Below are positions 36,463-46,933 of a stretch of 64,000 nt of DNA, piece after piece (the first letter of the stretch is position 1; each line of letters starts with the position of its first letter). This DNA comes from Flavobacterium sp. (lineage in GTDB: Bacteria > Bacteroidota > Bacteroidia > Flavobacteriales > Flavobacteriaceae): the NCBI GenBank assembly GCA_016718345.1, contig JADKDN010000002.1, positions 299,714 through 363,713 of the forward strand, in the 5' to 3' direction. A model generated the notes under the pieces. That model was not told the DNA's origin and did not search any database. It was given only the letters and a program-made list of their open reading frames with translations. A program made the position numbers and the translations under genes.

Positions 36463-37803
36463 ATGAAAAACAAACTAATAATACTCTTCATACTATCTGT
36501 GAGTCTTTTGCGAGCACAGGAAAAAAAAGAAAGTTATTCTTTCAGCCTGCAAGAAGCCATCGCTCATGCCTTAGAACATAGTTATTCATCTATAAACGCC
36601 AATAGAGATATTGCTTCTGCAAAACAAAAAAAATGGGAAACAACCGCAGCTGGTTTGCCTCAAATCAATGCTGGACTAGACTATCAAAATAATTTTGAAT
36701 TACAGAAATCGTTAATCCCAGCCGAATTTTTTGGAGGAAATCCTGGTGAATTTGCCGAAGTTGCTTTTGGGACTAAACATAATATGAATGCTCGCGCTAA
36801 TCTGAGTCAATTGATTTTTGACGGCTCCTATATTGTAGCACTTCAAGCATCAAAGACGTACTTAAAATACTATGAAAATGCCAAGTTAAAAACCAATACT
36901 GAAATCAAAGAAATGGTAATTAATGCCTATGGCAACGTATTATTAGCTCAAGAAAGCATTGCTATTCTAGAAAAAAACAAGACAATTCTATCAAAAACTT
37001 TGAATGATACTCAAGAAACTTTTAAAAACGGTTTAATTGAAGAAGAAAATGTAGAGCAATTGCAAATAACATTGTCCTCAATCAACAGCAACTTGAATAA
37101 CACTAAAAGACTACTTGATGTTGCGATGAAAATGCTAAAATTTACCTTGGGTATGGATATTAATGACGAACTAACACTTACAGACAAATTGGATAATTTG
37201 ACAACCTCAAATTTAGATTTGGCTCTCAGTCAAGGTGGATTTGCTGTAGACAATAATATTAATTATCAAATGGCTCTTAATTTTCAAGAACAACGTTCAT
37301 TAGAATTGAAACTGCAAAAAAGCAAAGCTTTACCATCGTTGTCTGCAAGTGTAAACTTTGGATACAATGCTTTCAATAATCAATTTAATTTTTTTGCTCA
37401 AGATCAAAGATGGTTGAACTATTCCAATCTTGGTATGAGTTTGAATGTGCCTATTTTCAGTAGTTTTGGAAGACATGCTAAAACACAACAAGCTAAAATA
37501 GCACTAGACCAAGCCAAAACACAGCTTACCCAAACTGAGCAACAACTAAAATTACAATACGAAAAAGCCAAAAGTGAATATGACTTCAGTATTGAAGAAT
37601 ATGCTACATCAAAAAGTAATCTAACACTTGGTGAACGCATCGAGAAAAAACAAGAGATCAAATTTACTGAAGGTTTATCATCTAGCTTTGACTTCAGTGA
37701 AGCACAAAGACAATTGTATACCGCGCAACAAAACTATTTACAATCGATGGTAAATATCATCAACAAGAAAGCAGCTTTAGAAAAAATAATAAACAAAAAC
37801 TAA
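36463..37803 (+). CDS. TolC family outer-membrane efflux protein
   Basis: The 446-residue protein has a signal peptide (1-18, ending LLRAQ), then two OEP repeats of long amphipathic helices (about 30-220 and 250-440; Q-, K- and E-rich coiled coil near 345-380) separated by beta-strand segments such as SASVNFGYNAF. It should form the trimeric outer-membrane channel for the pump encoded just downstream. It follows the TetR gene by 10 nt. Confidence 0.92.
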   Translation: MKNKLIILFILSVSLLRAQEKKESYSFSLQEAIAHALEHSYSSINANRDIASAKQKKWETTAAGLPQINAGLDYQNNFELQKSLIPAEFFGGNPGEFAEVAFGTKHNMNARANLSQLIFDGSYIVALQASKTYLKYYENAKLKTNTEIKEMVINAYGNVLLAQESIAILEKNKTILSKTLNDTQETFKNGLIEEENVEQLQITLSSINSNLNNTKRLLDVAMKMLKFTLGMDINDELTLTDKLDNLTTSNLDLALSQGGFAVDNNINYQMALNFQEQRSLELKLQKSKALPSLSASVNFGYNAFNNQFNFFAQDQRWLNYSNLGMSLNVPIFSSFGRHAKTQQAKIALDQAKTQLTQTEQQLKLQYEKAKSEYDFSIEEYATSKSNLTLGERIEKKQEIKFTEGLSSSFDFSEAQRQLYTAQQNYLQSMVNIINKKAALEKIINKN

Positions 37804-37813
37804 CTTAATTATA

Positions 37814-38952
37814 ATGAGAAAAATACTAATCCTATCAGCATTATCACTAGTACTTTTGCATGTTCCAACGGTACAAAAACAGAAAGTATTGAAGATTTAA
37901 TAAAAAATAAAAACGTAAAAGCGTTAAACGAAAAGAAAACTGCGCTTCAAGCGGAAATTGCAAAAATTGAAGCAGGCTTGGCAACTTTAGATGTAAAAAC
38001 TGAAGAAGCTTTAGTTTCTGTTCTAACTTTAAAAGATACACTTTTCAATCATTATCTTGATATACAAGGAAATGTCGATACAAAAGAAAACATTTTGATT
38101 CAACCAGAATTCAGCGGAACATTGACTTCGCTAACTGTAAAAGCTGGAGATAGAGTTTCAAAAGGTCAAATTCTAGGAAGAGTGGACGATGCTGGAATGA
38201 GTCAACAATTGGCAAGTGCAGAAAATCAATATAGTCTAGCTAAAACCACTTTTGAAAGACAAAAAAACCTTTGGGACAAAAAAATTGGTTCTGAGATTCA
38301 GTACCTGCAAGCACAAACTCAGATGATTTCAGCTCAAAAAGCGGTCGCACAAATCAAAGCACAATTAGCCAAAACAGTTATTCGTGCTCCGTTCACAGGA
38401 ACTATCGACGAAGTTTTTACCGAAAAAGGACAGGTTGTAGCTCCGAGTGCACAAGGTTTGATGCGTATTGTAAATCTTGGAAACATGTATGTATCAACTT
38501 CAATTCCTGAAACTTATATTGGTAAATTAAAAGTTGGTGATCAGGTTGATGTTTACTTAACTTCATTAGGAAAAACCTATAAAGGGAAAGTACGTCAAGT
38601 TGGAAGTTTTATCAATCCAAACAACAGAACATTTGGCATAGAAGTTAGTGTTCCAAATCCAGATAATTTACTGCGACCTAACCAAGTAGCCAAGCTTAAA
38701 ATCATTGATTATGTTAGCAAAGATGCTATTGTAGTTCCAACAAATGTAATTCAAGAAGACGGTAAAGGCGACCAATATGTTTACGTTGTAGAAAACAGCA
38801 ATGGAAAAACAGGAACAGCTAAAAAAGTTATAGTAACCGTTGGTAAATCATCCGATAACGTCACTGAAATTCTGAGCGGTTTATCTGCTAATGATCTTAT
38901 TGTAACCGAAGGCGTGAATACCATTTCAGAAGGAATGAAACTTAATTTCTAA
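37814..38952 (+). CDS. RND efflux periplasmic adaptor (HlyD/MFP), frameshifted as read
   Basis: The adaptor begins MRKILILSALSLVLL and, with one G restored at 37858, continues ACSNGTKTESIED, giving a lipoprotein Cys near residue 17 and a 379-residue protein. A coiled coil (about 40-65), barrel-sandwich/lipoyl halves (LTSLTVKAGDRVSKGQILGRVDD; VIRAPFTGTIDEVFTEKGQVV) and a beta-barrel domain follow. It bridges the RND pump and TolC. Without repair, the first open frame would lack the signal. Confidence 0.9.
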
Positions 38953-38959
38953 AAAAATA

Positions 38960-39026
38960 GTTTAAAGTTTAAGGTTTAAAGTACACTAATAAAACTTCAA
39001 ACCTTAAACAAATAAAAACTTTAAAC
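38960..39026. repeat. Nested inverted repeat between adaptor and pump genes
   Basis: Outer arms GTTTAAAGT (38960-38968) and ACTTTAAAC (39018-39026) enclose 16-nt inner arms (38967-38982 and 38994-39009) that match at 15 positions. It fills most of the 82-nt gap. It could be an mRNA stem-loop that adjusts expression of the pump relative to the adaptor, or a dispersed repeat. Confidence 0.55.
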
Positions 39027-39034
39027 AAAAAAAC

Positions 39035-42000
39035 ATGTCACATCAAAGTAAAGAATTCAGTATATCAAGTTGGGCGGTCGACAATCGTGTCACAGTTTAT
39101 ATCTTGACCTTTTTAATCGTAATCACAGGAGTAATTGCTTACGTTACGATGCCTCGTGAAGATTTTCCTGAAGTCATCGAAAACAAAGTATATATCTCTT
39201 CTGTTTTTCCAGGAAATTCAGCTGAAGATGTAGAAAAATTGATTGTAAAACCACTGGAAAAAGAAATTAAAAATATCAGTGGAGTTGATAAAGTAACCGC
39301 TAGTTCTTTTCAAGATTATGGAATGATTGTGGTTGAATTTGCCGATAAAGTGGGTATTGAAGAAGCTAAAGTCAAAATCAAAGACAAGGTTGATATTGTA
39401 AAAGCAGATACCGATTGGCCTAATTTAGATAACGGAAGTAAAGTAGACCCTAGCGTTTTTGAGCTAAATATTTCAGAAGAAGTGCCTATTTTGAATATCA
39501 ATATGCAAGGAAATTATACCACACAACAGTTGAAAGACTATGGTAAAAAATTGCAAGACGATATTGAAGAAATCGCAGAAGTAAAGAAAGTTGACATCCT
39601 TGGTGTTGATGATAAGGAAGTCGAAATAGCTGTTGACATCTTCAAAATGACAGCTGCACAAGTTTCTTTTGATGACATCCAAAATGCCGTGAAATATGAA
39701 AACATGACACTTTCGGGGGAAATTTAACTTCACAAGGTTCGAGAAACAACATCCGAATTGTTGGTGAAATCAAAGACCCAAAAGAACTAGAAAACGTAAT
39801 TGTTAAACACAATGGCGGAGTCGTTTACTTGAAGGACATTGCAACAATTGCTTTCAAAGAAAAAGAAAAGACAACCTATGCTCGCGAGAAAGGAGATGAA
39901 GTGGTGATGCTAAACGTTAAAAAGCGCTCCAATCAAAACATGATTTCGGCGATTGAACAGGTTAAAGAAAAAATCAAATTGGCTCAAGAAAATTATTTGC
40001 CAAAAGACTTAAAATTAAAACTGACCAACGACCAGTCGTCTCGTGTGGAGCATCAGGTTGACGAATTGTCCAATCACATTATTTTCGGGATTGTATTAGT
40101 AATGATTGTATTGATGTTTACCATGGGATTGCGAAATTCATTATTCGTTGGAGCAGCAATTCCATTGTCAATGATGATGGCATTTACCATACTTTCAGCC
40201 TTTGGTTTGACCTTGAATACGCTGGTTTTATTCGGATTGGTAATGGGATTAGGAATGTTAGTAGATGATGGAATTGTGGTCGTAGATAACGTATTTGCCA
40301 ATATGAAAAAAGGAATGCCTCGAATTCAAGCTTCTAAAATAGGTATTGGAGAAATTGCATGGCCGGTTATTTCATCAACAGCAACAACCTTAATGGCATT
40401 TTTACCATTTGCTTTGTGGCCTGGAACAATGGGTAAATTCATGAAATATTTCCCAATTACCTTAACCATAACTTTGAGTGCTTCCTTGTTCGTAGCAATG
40501 GTTGTAAATGCTGCTATGACTGGGGGTTCTATGGATATTGAAGATAAAAATGTATCTAAAAAATCTGCGAAAACATATTCTATTATTTTCACCATAATTG
40601 CAGTGATATTTGTTACCCTTGGAAATATTTATGATTCAAAACTAGCGAGAGCAATTGGTCATTTGGCTTTGATTTCTCTAGGCCTAATGTGGTTATACAA
40701 AATCAAATTATACCAATGGACTCAAGATTTTCAACATAATTTCTTTCCTAGAATGGAGAAGAAATACCAAAGCTTTTTGTCCACAATTTTAAAAGGAAAA
40801 AATGCATGGATAGCACTCGGAACTATTATAATAATGTTATTTGTTTCTTTCATATTATTAGGGGTTTTTCCAAGAAAAGTCTTGTTCTTCCCTGATAATA
40901 TTCCGAATCAAGCGATCGTTTACATTGAATATCCGCAGGGAACTGACATCGAAAAAACGAATAAGGCTACTTCATTTGTTGAAAAACAAGTAATTGGTAT
41001 TTTGAGCAAATATGTTGACCCGAAAACCAAAGAAAACTTCTTGGCAGAAAGTATCGTTTCACAAGTAGGAATTGGCGCTGGAAATCCAAATGTTGATGCG
41101 GGAAATGCTTCTGAAACACCATTTAAGGGGAAAGTCACTGTTAATTTCTCTGAGTTTAAATTCAGAAGAGGCTACAGTACTGCTGATGTCTTAGAAGAAA
41201 TTAGAGCAAAAGTAAAAGGAATTGCTGGGGCAAATGTTACCGTTGAAAAAGATGCCAATGGACCACCTGCAGGGTATCCAATTAGTATTCAATTAACAGG
41301 TACAGACTATGATGTGATGCTTAAAGAAGCAGATAAAATGATTGCCTTTATTGATGCTAAAAACATTCCTGGAATCGAAAAGTTGAATGTTGACGTAAAT
41401 AAAGAAAGTCCAGAACTTGAAGTAAAAGTAGATCGTGTAAATGCAGGTAGTGTTGGAGTTTCAACATACCAGTTGGGTTTCAACTTGCGCCGTTCGGTTT
41501 ATGGTCAAGAAATTTCCACCTATAAAGAAGGCTACGATGATTACAACATTGTAGTTCGTATGCAGGAAGACCAACGCAAGAATGAAAATGTTCTTTTCAA
41601 CCAGTCAATAACTTTTAGAAACCAAAGTAATGGACAAATTGTTCAAGTTCCAGTTTCTGCAGTATCACAAACCGAAAAAGCAAACACGTATAACCAAATC
41701 AAAAGAAAGAATTACAAACGAATTCTGACCATTTATTCCAATGTGTTAACAGGTTATAACGGCGATGAAATTACCAAACAAATTGCTACGGAATTAAACG
41801 GATACAAAATGCCTAAAGCGATTACCTATTCGTTCTCAGGAGTGCAAGAGGAACAGGGAAAAAATCAAAGCTTCTTGTTTTACGCCTTATTCTTAGCAAT
41901 GGCTGGAATCACCATTATTATTGTACTTCAATTTAATTCGGTTTCCAAAACAATTGTAATTCTATTCACAGTATTACTAAGTTTTAGTGGTGTTTTCTAT

Positions 42001-42501
42001 GGATATGTCATTGCCAATATGGATTTCGTAATTCTAATGACCATGATGGGAATTATTTCGCTTGCAGGAATTGTTGTTAAGAATGGAATTGTATTAATGG
42101 ATTTCTTCGTATTACTTCTAGATAAAAAAGTTGCAGAAAAAGGTCTTGAATCTCATGATGATTTATCGCTTAATGAAATAAAAGAAGTTATCATTGAAAG
42201 TGGAAAATCACGTTTACGTCCAGTTTTATTGACCGCTTTAACTGCCGTTTTGGGATTAATCCCTTTAGCAATCGGATTGAACTTTGACTTCTTCGGTCTA
42301 ATAACCGATTTAAATCCACACTTGTATATGGGCGGAGACAATGTAATTTTCTGGGGACCATTGGCTTGGACTATTATCTTCGGTTTAACCTACGCTACAG
42401 TTTTGACATTAGTAATGGTTCCAGTAATGTTCTATCTGGTAAAGAGAACTAAATATTGGTTACGCAGAAGAAGAGAAGCACGAAAAGCAATTGAAGCTTA
42501 A
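39035..42501 (+). CDS. RND family efflux pump, inner-membrane subunit (frameshifted as read)
   Basis: The protein (1155 residues after repair) is an AcrB-type proton-driven exporter with an N-terminal helix (TVYILTFLIVITGVIAYVTMP), porter domain, two sets of membrane helices (about 340-560 and 880-1110), and MGLGMLVDDGIVVVDNVFA with the acidic pair for proton relay near residue 405. One G is missing in the run 39715-39719, after MTLSG. The substrate is unknown. It is the last gene of the TetR-TolC-adaptor-RND operon and is followed by a strong terminator. Confidence 0.93.
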
Positions 42502-42523
42502 TTATTTTCAAACTGCTAAATAC

Positions 42524-42557
42524 AAAAAAACCCGCTTTACATAAAGCGGGTTTTTTT
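42524..42557. terminator. Bidirectional terminator after the efflux operon
   Basis: AAACCCGCTTT (42528-42538) pairs with AAAGCGGGTTT (42543-42553) around a 4-nt loop, with A and T tracts on either side. Confidence 0.9.
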
Positions 42558-42577
42558 GTATTTAACCTAATATATTT

Positions 42578-42928
42578 TTAATTGAGTGTTACTAAAGCAT
42601 CGCATTGCTTCCAATTTTTCACTTCCGTAATTTGACTATTTGAGTAATCCACTTCACTTAGTGTTGCATCATTCCAAAAAAACCATTTCCCATTTCTAGC
42701 CCCTTTTTCATATTCGCCAATTGATTTTCTATTTCCAGCAAGATCATAAGAAACCCATTTCCCTTCCAATTTTCCATTTTTAAAAAAGCCTTCTTGCTGA
42801 ATTTGACCATTCTCAAAAAAATAGGTTACTTTAACCTTATTCCCAACCGTTTCTAGTTTTGGTTCTTTATTCTGTGCTAAAGTCAATCCTGAAATTAACA
42901 AAGCGCTTAAAATCAATATCTTTTTCAT
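42578..42928 (-). CDS. Secreted YwqK/MORN-repeat protein
   Basis: The 116-residue protein has a signal peptide (1-18, ending LTLAQ) and three short MORN-like repeats of the YwqK type (YFFENGQIQQEGFFKNGKLEGKW; YDLAGNRKSIGEYEKGARNGKW). YwqK family members are sometimes labelled antitoxins, but a secreted single-gene copy does not suggest that role. Function is unknown; it is probably periplasmic or surface-associated. Confidence 0.82.
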   Translation of the reverse strand: MKKILILSALLISGLTLAQNKEPKLETVGNKVKVTYFFENGQIQQEGFFKNGKLEGKWVSYDLAGNRKSIGEYEKGARNGKWFFWNDATLSEVDYSNSQITEVKNWKQCDALVTLN

Positions 42929-43108
42929 AGTCGTAGGATTTATTTGTTCATATTATCTTAACAAATGTATAAAAATATTTACATTAAAAAAACTTTGACT
43001 TAACAATTTGGTAACATTGAGAAAAACTTAACATTGGACACAACGATTTGTAACCGATGAGAATAGCTAAAAATTTACAATTCACAATTTATAATTCATA
43101 ATTAGTCC

Positions 43109-43116
43109 TAAATTTG
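43109..43116 (+). promoter_or_regulatory. -7 promoter box for aspS
   Basis: TAAATTTG is a perfect TAnnTTTG, ending 18 nt before the aspS ATG at 43135. Confidence 0.5.
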
Positions 43117-43134
43117 CACTCTAATATTATTTCA

Positions 43135-44880
43135 ATGTATAGAAGTCATAACTGTGGGGAATTGAATGCCTCACATATCAATCAAGAAGTTACACTTGCC
43201 GGTTGGGTTCAAAAATCAAGAGACAAAGGATTCATGAATTGGGTTGATTTACGCGACCGTTATGGAATTACACAATTATTATTTGACGAAAGTCGTTCAG
43301 AAAAATCGGTTTTTGAATTGGCGAAAACTCTTGGAAGAGAATTTGTAGTGCAAGTAAAAGGAACTGTAATTGAACGTGAAGCCAAAAATAAAAATATTGC
43401 AACTGGCGGGATTGAAATTTTGGTCAAAGAAATGACCATTCTAAATGCTGCTTTGACGCCTCCATTCACCATTGAAGATGATACCGATGGCGGTGAAGAC
43501 ATTAGAATGAAATACCGTTATTTAGACATTCGTAGAAATCCAGTTAAAAACAGTTTATTATTCCGTCATAAAGTAGCACAAGCCGTTAGAAATTACCTTT
43601 CAAGTTTAGACTTTTGCGAAGTAGAAACCCCATACTTAATCAAATCAACTCCAGAAGGCGCGAGATTTTGTAGTTCCAAGCAGAATGAACGAAGGTCAAT
43701 TTTATGCTTTACCACAATCGCCACAAACATTCAAACAACTTTTGATGGTTGGAGGAATGGATAAATATTTTCAAATTGTGAAATGTTTCCGTGATGAAGA
43801 TTTACGTGCCGACAGACAACCTGAGTTTACACAAATCGATTGCGAAATGGCATTTGTAGAACAAGAAGATATTTTAAATGTCTTTGAAGGATTAACGCGT
43901 CATTTATTAAAAGAAATAAAAGGCATTGAAGTAGAAAAATTTCCAAGAATTACCTACGATTATGCTATGAAAACCTTCGGAAATGACAAACCAGACATTC
44001 GTTTTGACATGAAATTTGGTGAGTTGAACAACGTAGCACAACATAAAGATTTTCCGGTTTTTAATTCGGCTGAATTAGTAGTTGGAATCGCAGCTCCAAA
44101 TTGTGCAACATACACCCGTAAAGAGATCGATGCTTTAATTGACTGGGTAAAACGTCCACAAGTTGGTGCTTCAGGAATGGTTTATGTAAAATGTGAAGCT
44201 GACGGAACTTATAAATCATCAGTAGATAAATTCTACGATCAAGAAGATTTAGCTAAATGGGCTGAAATTACAGAGGCAAAAGCAGGCGATATGATTTTTG
44301 TACTTTCTAGTCAGCCGATAAAACTCGTGCTCAACTTTCAGCTTTACGAATGGAATTAGCAACACGCTTAGGTTTAAGAAAGCCTGAAGAATTTGCTCCG
44401 TTGTGGGTTGTAGATTTCCCTTTATTAGAATTGGATGAAGAATCTGGAAGATGGCACGCAATGCACCATCCATTTACGTCACCAAAACCAGAAGATATGG
44501 AATTATTAGCAACTAATCCTGGTAAAGTTCGTGCCAATGCTTATGATATGGTTTTGAACGGAAACGAAATTGGTGGTGGATCTATAAGAATTCACGATAA
44601 GGCTACGCAACAATTGATGTGCAAATATTTAGGATTTACTGAAGAAGAAGCTCGTAATCAATTTGGATTTTTAATGGATGCCTTCCAATTTGGAGCTCCG
44701 CCACACGGAGGTTTAGCTTTTGGATTAGATAGATTGGTAGCCATTCTTGGTGGTCAAGAAACCATTCGTGACTTTATTGCATTCCCAAAAAACAATTCAG
44801 GAAGAGATGTTATGATTGATGCACCTTCTATCATAGATGATAAGCAATTAGAAGAATTGCATATTAAAGTAGATTTATAA
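43135..44880 (+). CDS. aspS: Aspartyl-tRNA synthetase (two frameshifts as read)
   Basis: This class II synthetase charges tRNA-Asp. The anticodon-binding OB domain (MYRSHNCGELNASHI; VTLAGWVQKSRDKGFMNWVDLRDR) is followed by motif 2 (FRDEDLRADRQPEFTQID), the bacterial GAD insert and motif 3 (FGLDRLVAILGG). Frames break at 43662-43666 (two bases missing in GA-rich sequence; expected ARDFVVPSRMNEG) and near 44312 (one base missing; expected ADKTRAQLSALRMELA). Repair gives 582 residues, the family length. An essential gene with two indels points to sequence error. Confidence 0.95.
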
Positions 44881-44937
44881 TAATCAGAAAACGCTGAAAA
44901 TCAATATTTTTTGCAAAATAGTAACATAGTTTTAACT

Positions 44938-44964
44938 TTTGTATTATTTTAAAGATTACATTTG
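44938..44964 (+). promoter_or_regulatory. Promoter of the cold-shock gene
   Basis: TACATTTG (44957-44964) is a perfect -7 box. A TTTG at 44938-44941 lies 15 nt upstream, closer than the usual 19 or so, so the -33 assignment is weak. Confidence 0.45.
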
Positions 44965-44994
44965 TCGCATTATAAATTATTTATTACAATTACA

Positions 44995-45195
44995 ATGCGT
45001 ACAGGTACAGTTAAATTTTTCAATGAATCTAAAGGTTACGGATTCATTACAGACGAAGAAACAGGAAAAGACATTTTTGTTCATGCTTCAGGAATAAACG
45101 CTGAAGAACTTCGTGAAGGTGACAGAGTTAGTTATGAAGAAGAAGAAGGTAGAAAAGGAAAAGTTGCTGCAAAAGTAGCCGTTCTTGAAGACTAA
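44995..45195 (+). CDS. Cold-shock domain protein (CspA family)
   Basis: The 66-residue RNA chaperone starts MRTGTVKFFNESKGYGFITDEE, with RNP1 (KGYGFI) and RNP2 (DIFVHAS) RNA-binding motifs. It melts RNA structure, often during cold or growth shifts. The frame extends upstream, but that segment contains the -7 box, so the ATG at 44995 is used; it leaves a leader of about 25 nt. It is monocistronic, between aspS and its own terminator. Confidence 0.94.
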   Translation: MRTGTVKFFNESKGYGFITDEETGKDIFVHASGINAEELREGDRVSYEEEEGRKGKVAAKVAVLED

Positions 45196-45227
45196 AATAT
45201 ATACATTATTTTTGTTAACCAGAATTA

Positions 45228-45263
45228 AAAGCGTTTCGAAATCAATCGAAACGCTTTTTTTTT
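45228..45263 (+). terminator. Terminator of the cold-shock gene
   Basis: AAAGCGTTTCGA (45228-45239) pairs with TCGAAACGCTTT (45246-45257) around a 6-nt loop, then a T run. Confidence 0.92.
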
Positions 45264-45402
45264 GCAACTTGAAATCAGCCTACTTTAATCCTAAAATTAA
45301 AAGAGATTAAACACTTCTTAAAGTAATAGTAATTCGTTATTTATAATGAATAAAAATTGTAAATTTACATCAACTCTATTGAGAGTAATTTTTATTTTTT
45401 CA

Positions 45403-45432
45403 TTGCAAATTAATTATTGAAAGTTATCTTTG
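45403..45432 (+). promoter_or_regulatory. Promoter of the nuo operon
   Basis: TTG (45403-45405) and TATCTTTG (45425-45432) are separated by 19 nt, the canonical Bacteroidetes -33/-7 layout. The nuoA ATG lies 28 nt further on. Confidence 0.65.
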
Positions 45433-45460
45433 TGGCAATTTATTTTATTCTTGAAAAATT

Positions 45461-45826
45461 ATGCAATCAAATCAATTAGATTATTTACCTATTTTAATGC
45501 AATTCCTACTAGCAGTGGGTTTTGTTGTAGGTACAATAATAATTTCAGGCAAATTAGGTCCTAGAAGAATATCAGATATTAAGGATAAAAATTTCGAATG
45601 TGGAATCGAATCCATAGGAAATGCTCGTATTCCTTTTTCGGTAAAATATTTTCTTGTTGCGATACTATTCGTTCTTTTCGATGTCGAAGTTATATTCCTT
45701 TATCCTTGGGCTATTAATTTCAAAGAGCTAGGTCTAGAAGGAATGATAAAAATGATTATATTCATGCTTTTACTTTTGGTAGGTTTCTTTTACATTATCA
45801 AAAAGAAAGCTTTAGAATGGGAATAA
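45461..45826 (+). CDS. nuoA: NADH-quinone oxidoreductase subunit A
   Basis: The 121-residue membrane subunit has three membrane helices and the conserved loop FECGIESIGNARIPFSVKYF (near residue 46), typical of NuoA/ND3 beside the quinone site of complex I. It is the first gene of the 14-gene operon and has the operon promoter just upstream. Confidence 0.95.
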   Translation: MQSNQLDYLPILMQFLLAVGFVVGTIIISGKLGPRRISDIKDKNFECGIESIGNARIPFSVKYFLVAILFVLFDVEVIFLYPWAINFKELGLEGMIKMIIFMLLLLVGFFYIIKKKALEWE

Positions 45827-45844
45827 ACTAACTACGAATTATAA

Positions 45845-46393
45845 ATGAGTGATTCTAAAACAAAAATGGTTGCTCCGCCAGAAGGAGTAGTTGGCGAAGG
45901 GTTCTTTGCTACAAAACTAAATGACGTAGTGGGACTAGCTCGTGCTAATTCCCTTTGGCCTTTGCCTTTTGCAACTTCGTGTTGTGGAATTGAATTTATG
46001 GCTACTATGGCTTCTCACTATGATTTAGCTAGATTTGGTTCTGAAAGAGTGAGTTTTTCTCCACGTCAGGCTGATATGTTAATGGTAATGGGTACGATTT
46101 CTAAAAAAATGGGGCCAATTTTACGCCAAGTATACGAACAAATGTCAGAACCAAGATGGGTAATTGCTGTTGGAGCCTGTGCCTCATCTGGCGGGATTTT
46201 CGACACCTATTCTGTTCTACAAGGAATCGATAAGGTTATTCCTGTTGATGTTTATGTTCCAGGTTGTCCTCCTAGACCAGAACAAATTGTAGATGGCGTA
46301 ATGAAATTACAAGAATTAGTAAAATCAGAATCTGTTCGCAGAAGAAGTTCTCCTGAGTACCAAGAATTATTAGCCTCTTATAATATTAAATAA
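45845..46393 (+). CDS. nuoB: NADH-quinone oxidoreductase subunit B
   Basis: The 182-residue subunit carries cluster N2. Its ligands are seen in ATSCCGIEFMA (adjacent Cys pair, near residue 45), VGACASSGGIFDTY (near 109) and VPGCPPRP (near 140). It lies at the junction of the peripheral arm and membrane, next to the quinone channel. Confidence 0.96.
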   Translation: MSDSKTKMVAPPEGVVGEGFFATKLNDVVGLARANSLWPLPFATSCCGIEFMATMASHYDLARFGSERVSFSPRQADMLMVMGTISKKMGPILRQVYEQMSEPRWVIAVGACASSGGIFDTYSVLQGIDKVIPVDVYVPGCPPRPEQIVDGVMKLQELVKSESVRRRSSPEYQELLASYNIK

Positions 46394-46397
46394 CATA

Positions 46398-46916
46398 ATG
46401 GCTATAGAAAACACAGACATTCAAGACAAACTAGTTGAAACATTTGGAGAAAGTGTATTTAACTTTCATCAAGAAAGAGATGTTTTTACTTTTGAAATTG
46501 ATGCTAATAAAAATACCGCAGTGATTTTGTTTCTAAAGAACAGTCCAGAATTACGCTTTCATTTCTTAACCGATTTATGTGGTATTCATTATCCTGACAA
46601 TGATGAAGATCATCAATTTGCTATTGTGTATCATTTGCATAATTGGTATGAAAACAAACGCATCAGGATCAAAACATTTCTTAATGCAACTCCAGAAATA
46701 AAAACAATTTCAAATATATTCCCAAGTTCCAATTGGATGGAAAGAGAAGCTTACGATTTTTATGGTATTAATTTCGTTGGACATCCACAATTGAAGCGTA
46801 TTCTGAATATGGATGAAATGATTTCTTTCCCAATGCGAAAAGAATTCCCAATGGAGGATTCTGGAAGAACAGATAAAGACGATCGCTTCTTTGGAAGAAC
46901 AACAACAAATTTATAA
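46398..46916 (+). CDS. nuoC: NADH-quinone oxidoreductase subunit C
   Basis: The 172-residue 30-kDa subunit has the signature ERDVFTFEI early, then PSSNWMEREAYDFYGINFVGHPQLKRIL (near 113-140) and a C-terminal FPMRKEFPM. It is a separate gene from nuoD, not the CD fusion of E. coli. It is part of the peripheral arm and scaffolds NuoD. Confidence 0.95.
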   Translation: MAIENTDIQDKLVETFGESVFNFHQERDVFTFEIDANKNTAVILFLKNSPELRFHFLTDLCGIHYPDNDEDHQFAIVYHLHNWYENKRIRIKTFLNATPEIKTISNIFPSSNWMEREAYDFYGINFVGHPQLKRILNMDEMISFPMRKEFPMEDSGRTDKDDRFFGRTTTNL

Positions 46917-46933
46917 TTTTTCACATTCTATAA

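Noticed and set aside
39700..39830. Programmed ribosomal frameshift in the RND pump gene
   Set aside because: There is a G run but no plausible slippery heptamer plus pseudoknot, and the same kind of break recurs in unrelated genes, which favours sequence error.
42578..42928. Toxin-antitoxin module at the YwqK-like gene
   Set aside because: The protein has a signal peptide and no toxin partner is adjacent, so the antitoxin label of the family does not apply here.
45360..45400. Short hairpin ACTCT-ATTG-AGAGT upstream of nuoA as an operator
   Set aside because: Five-base arms are too short to distinguish from chance in this AT-rich stretch, and it lies upstream of an already good promoter.
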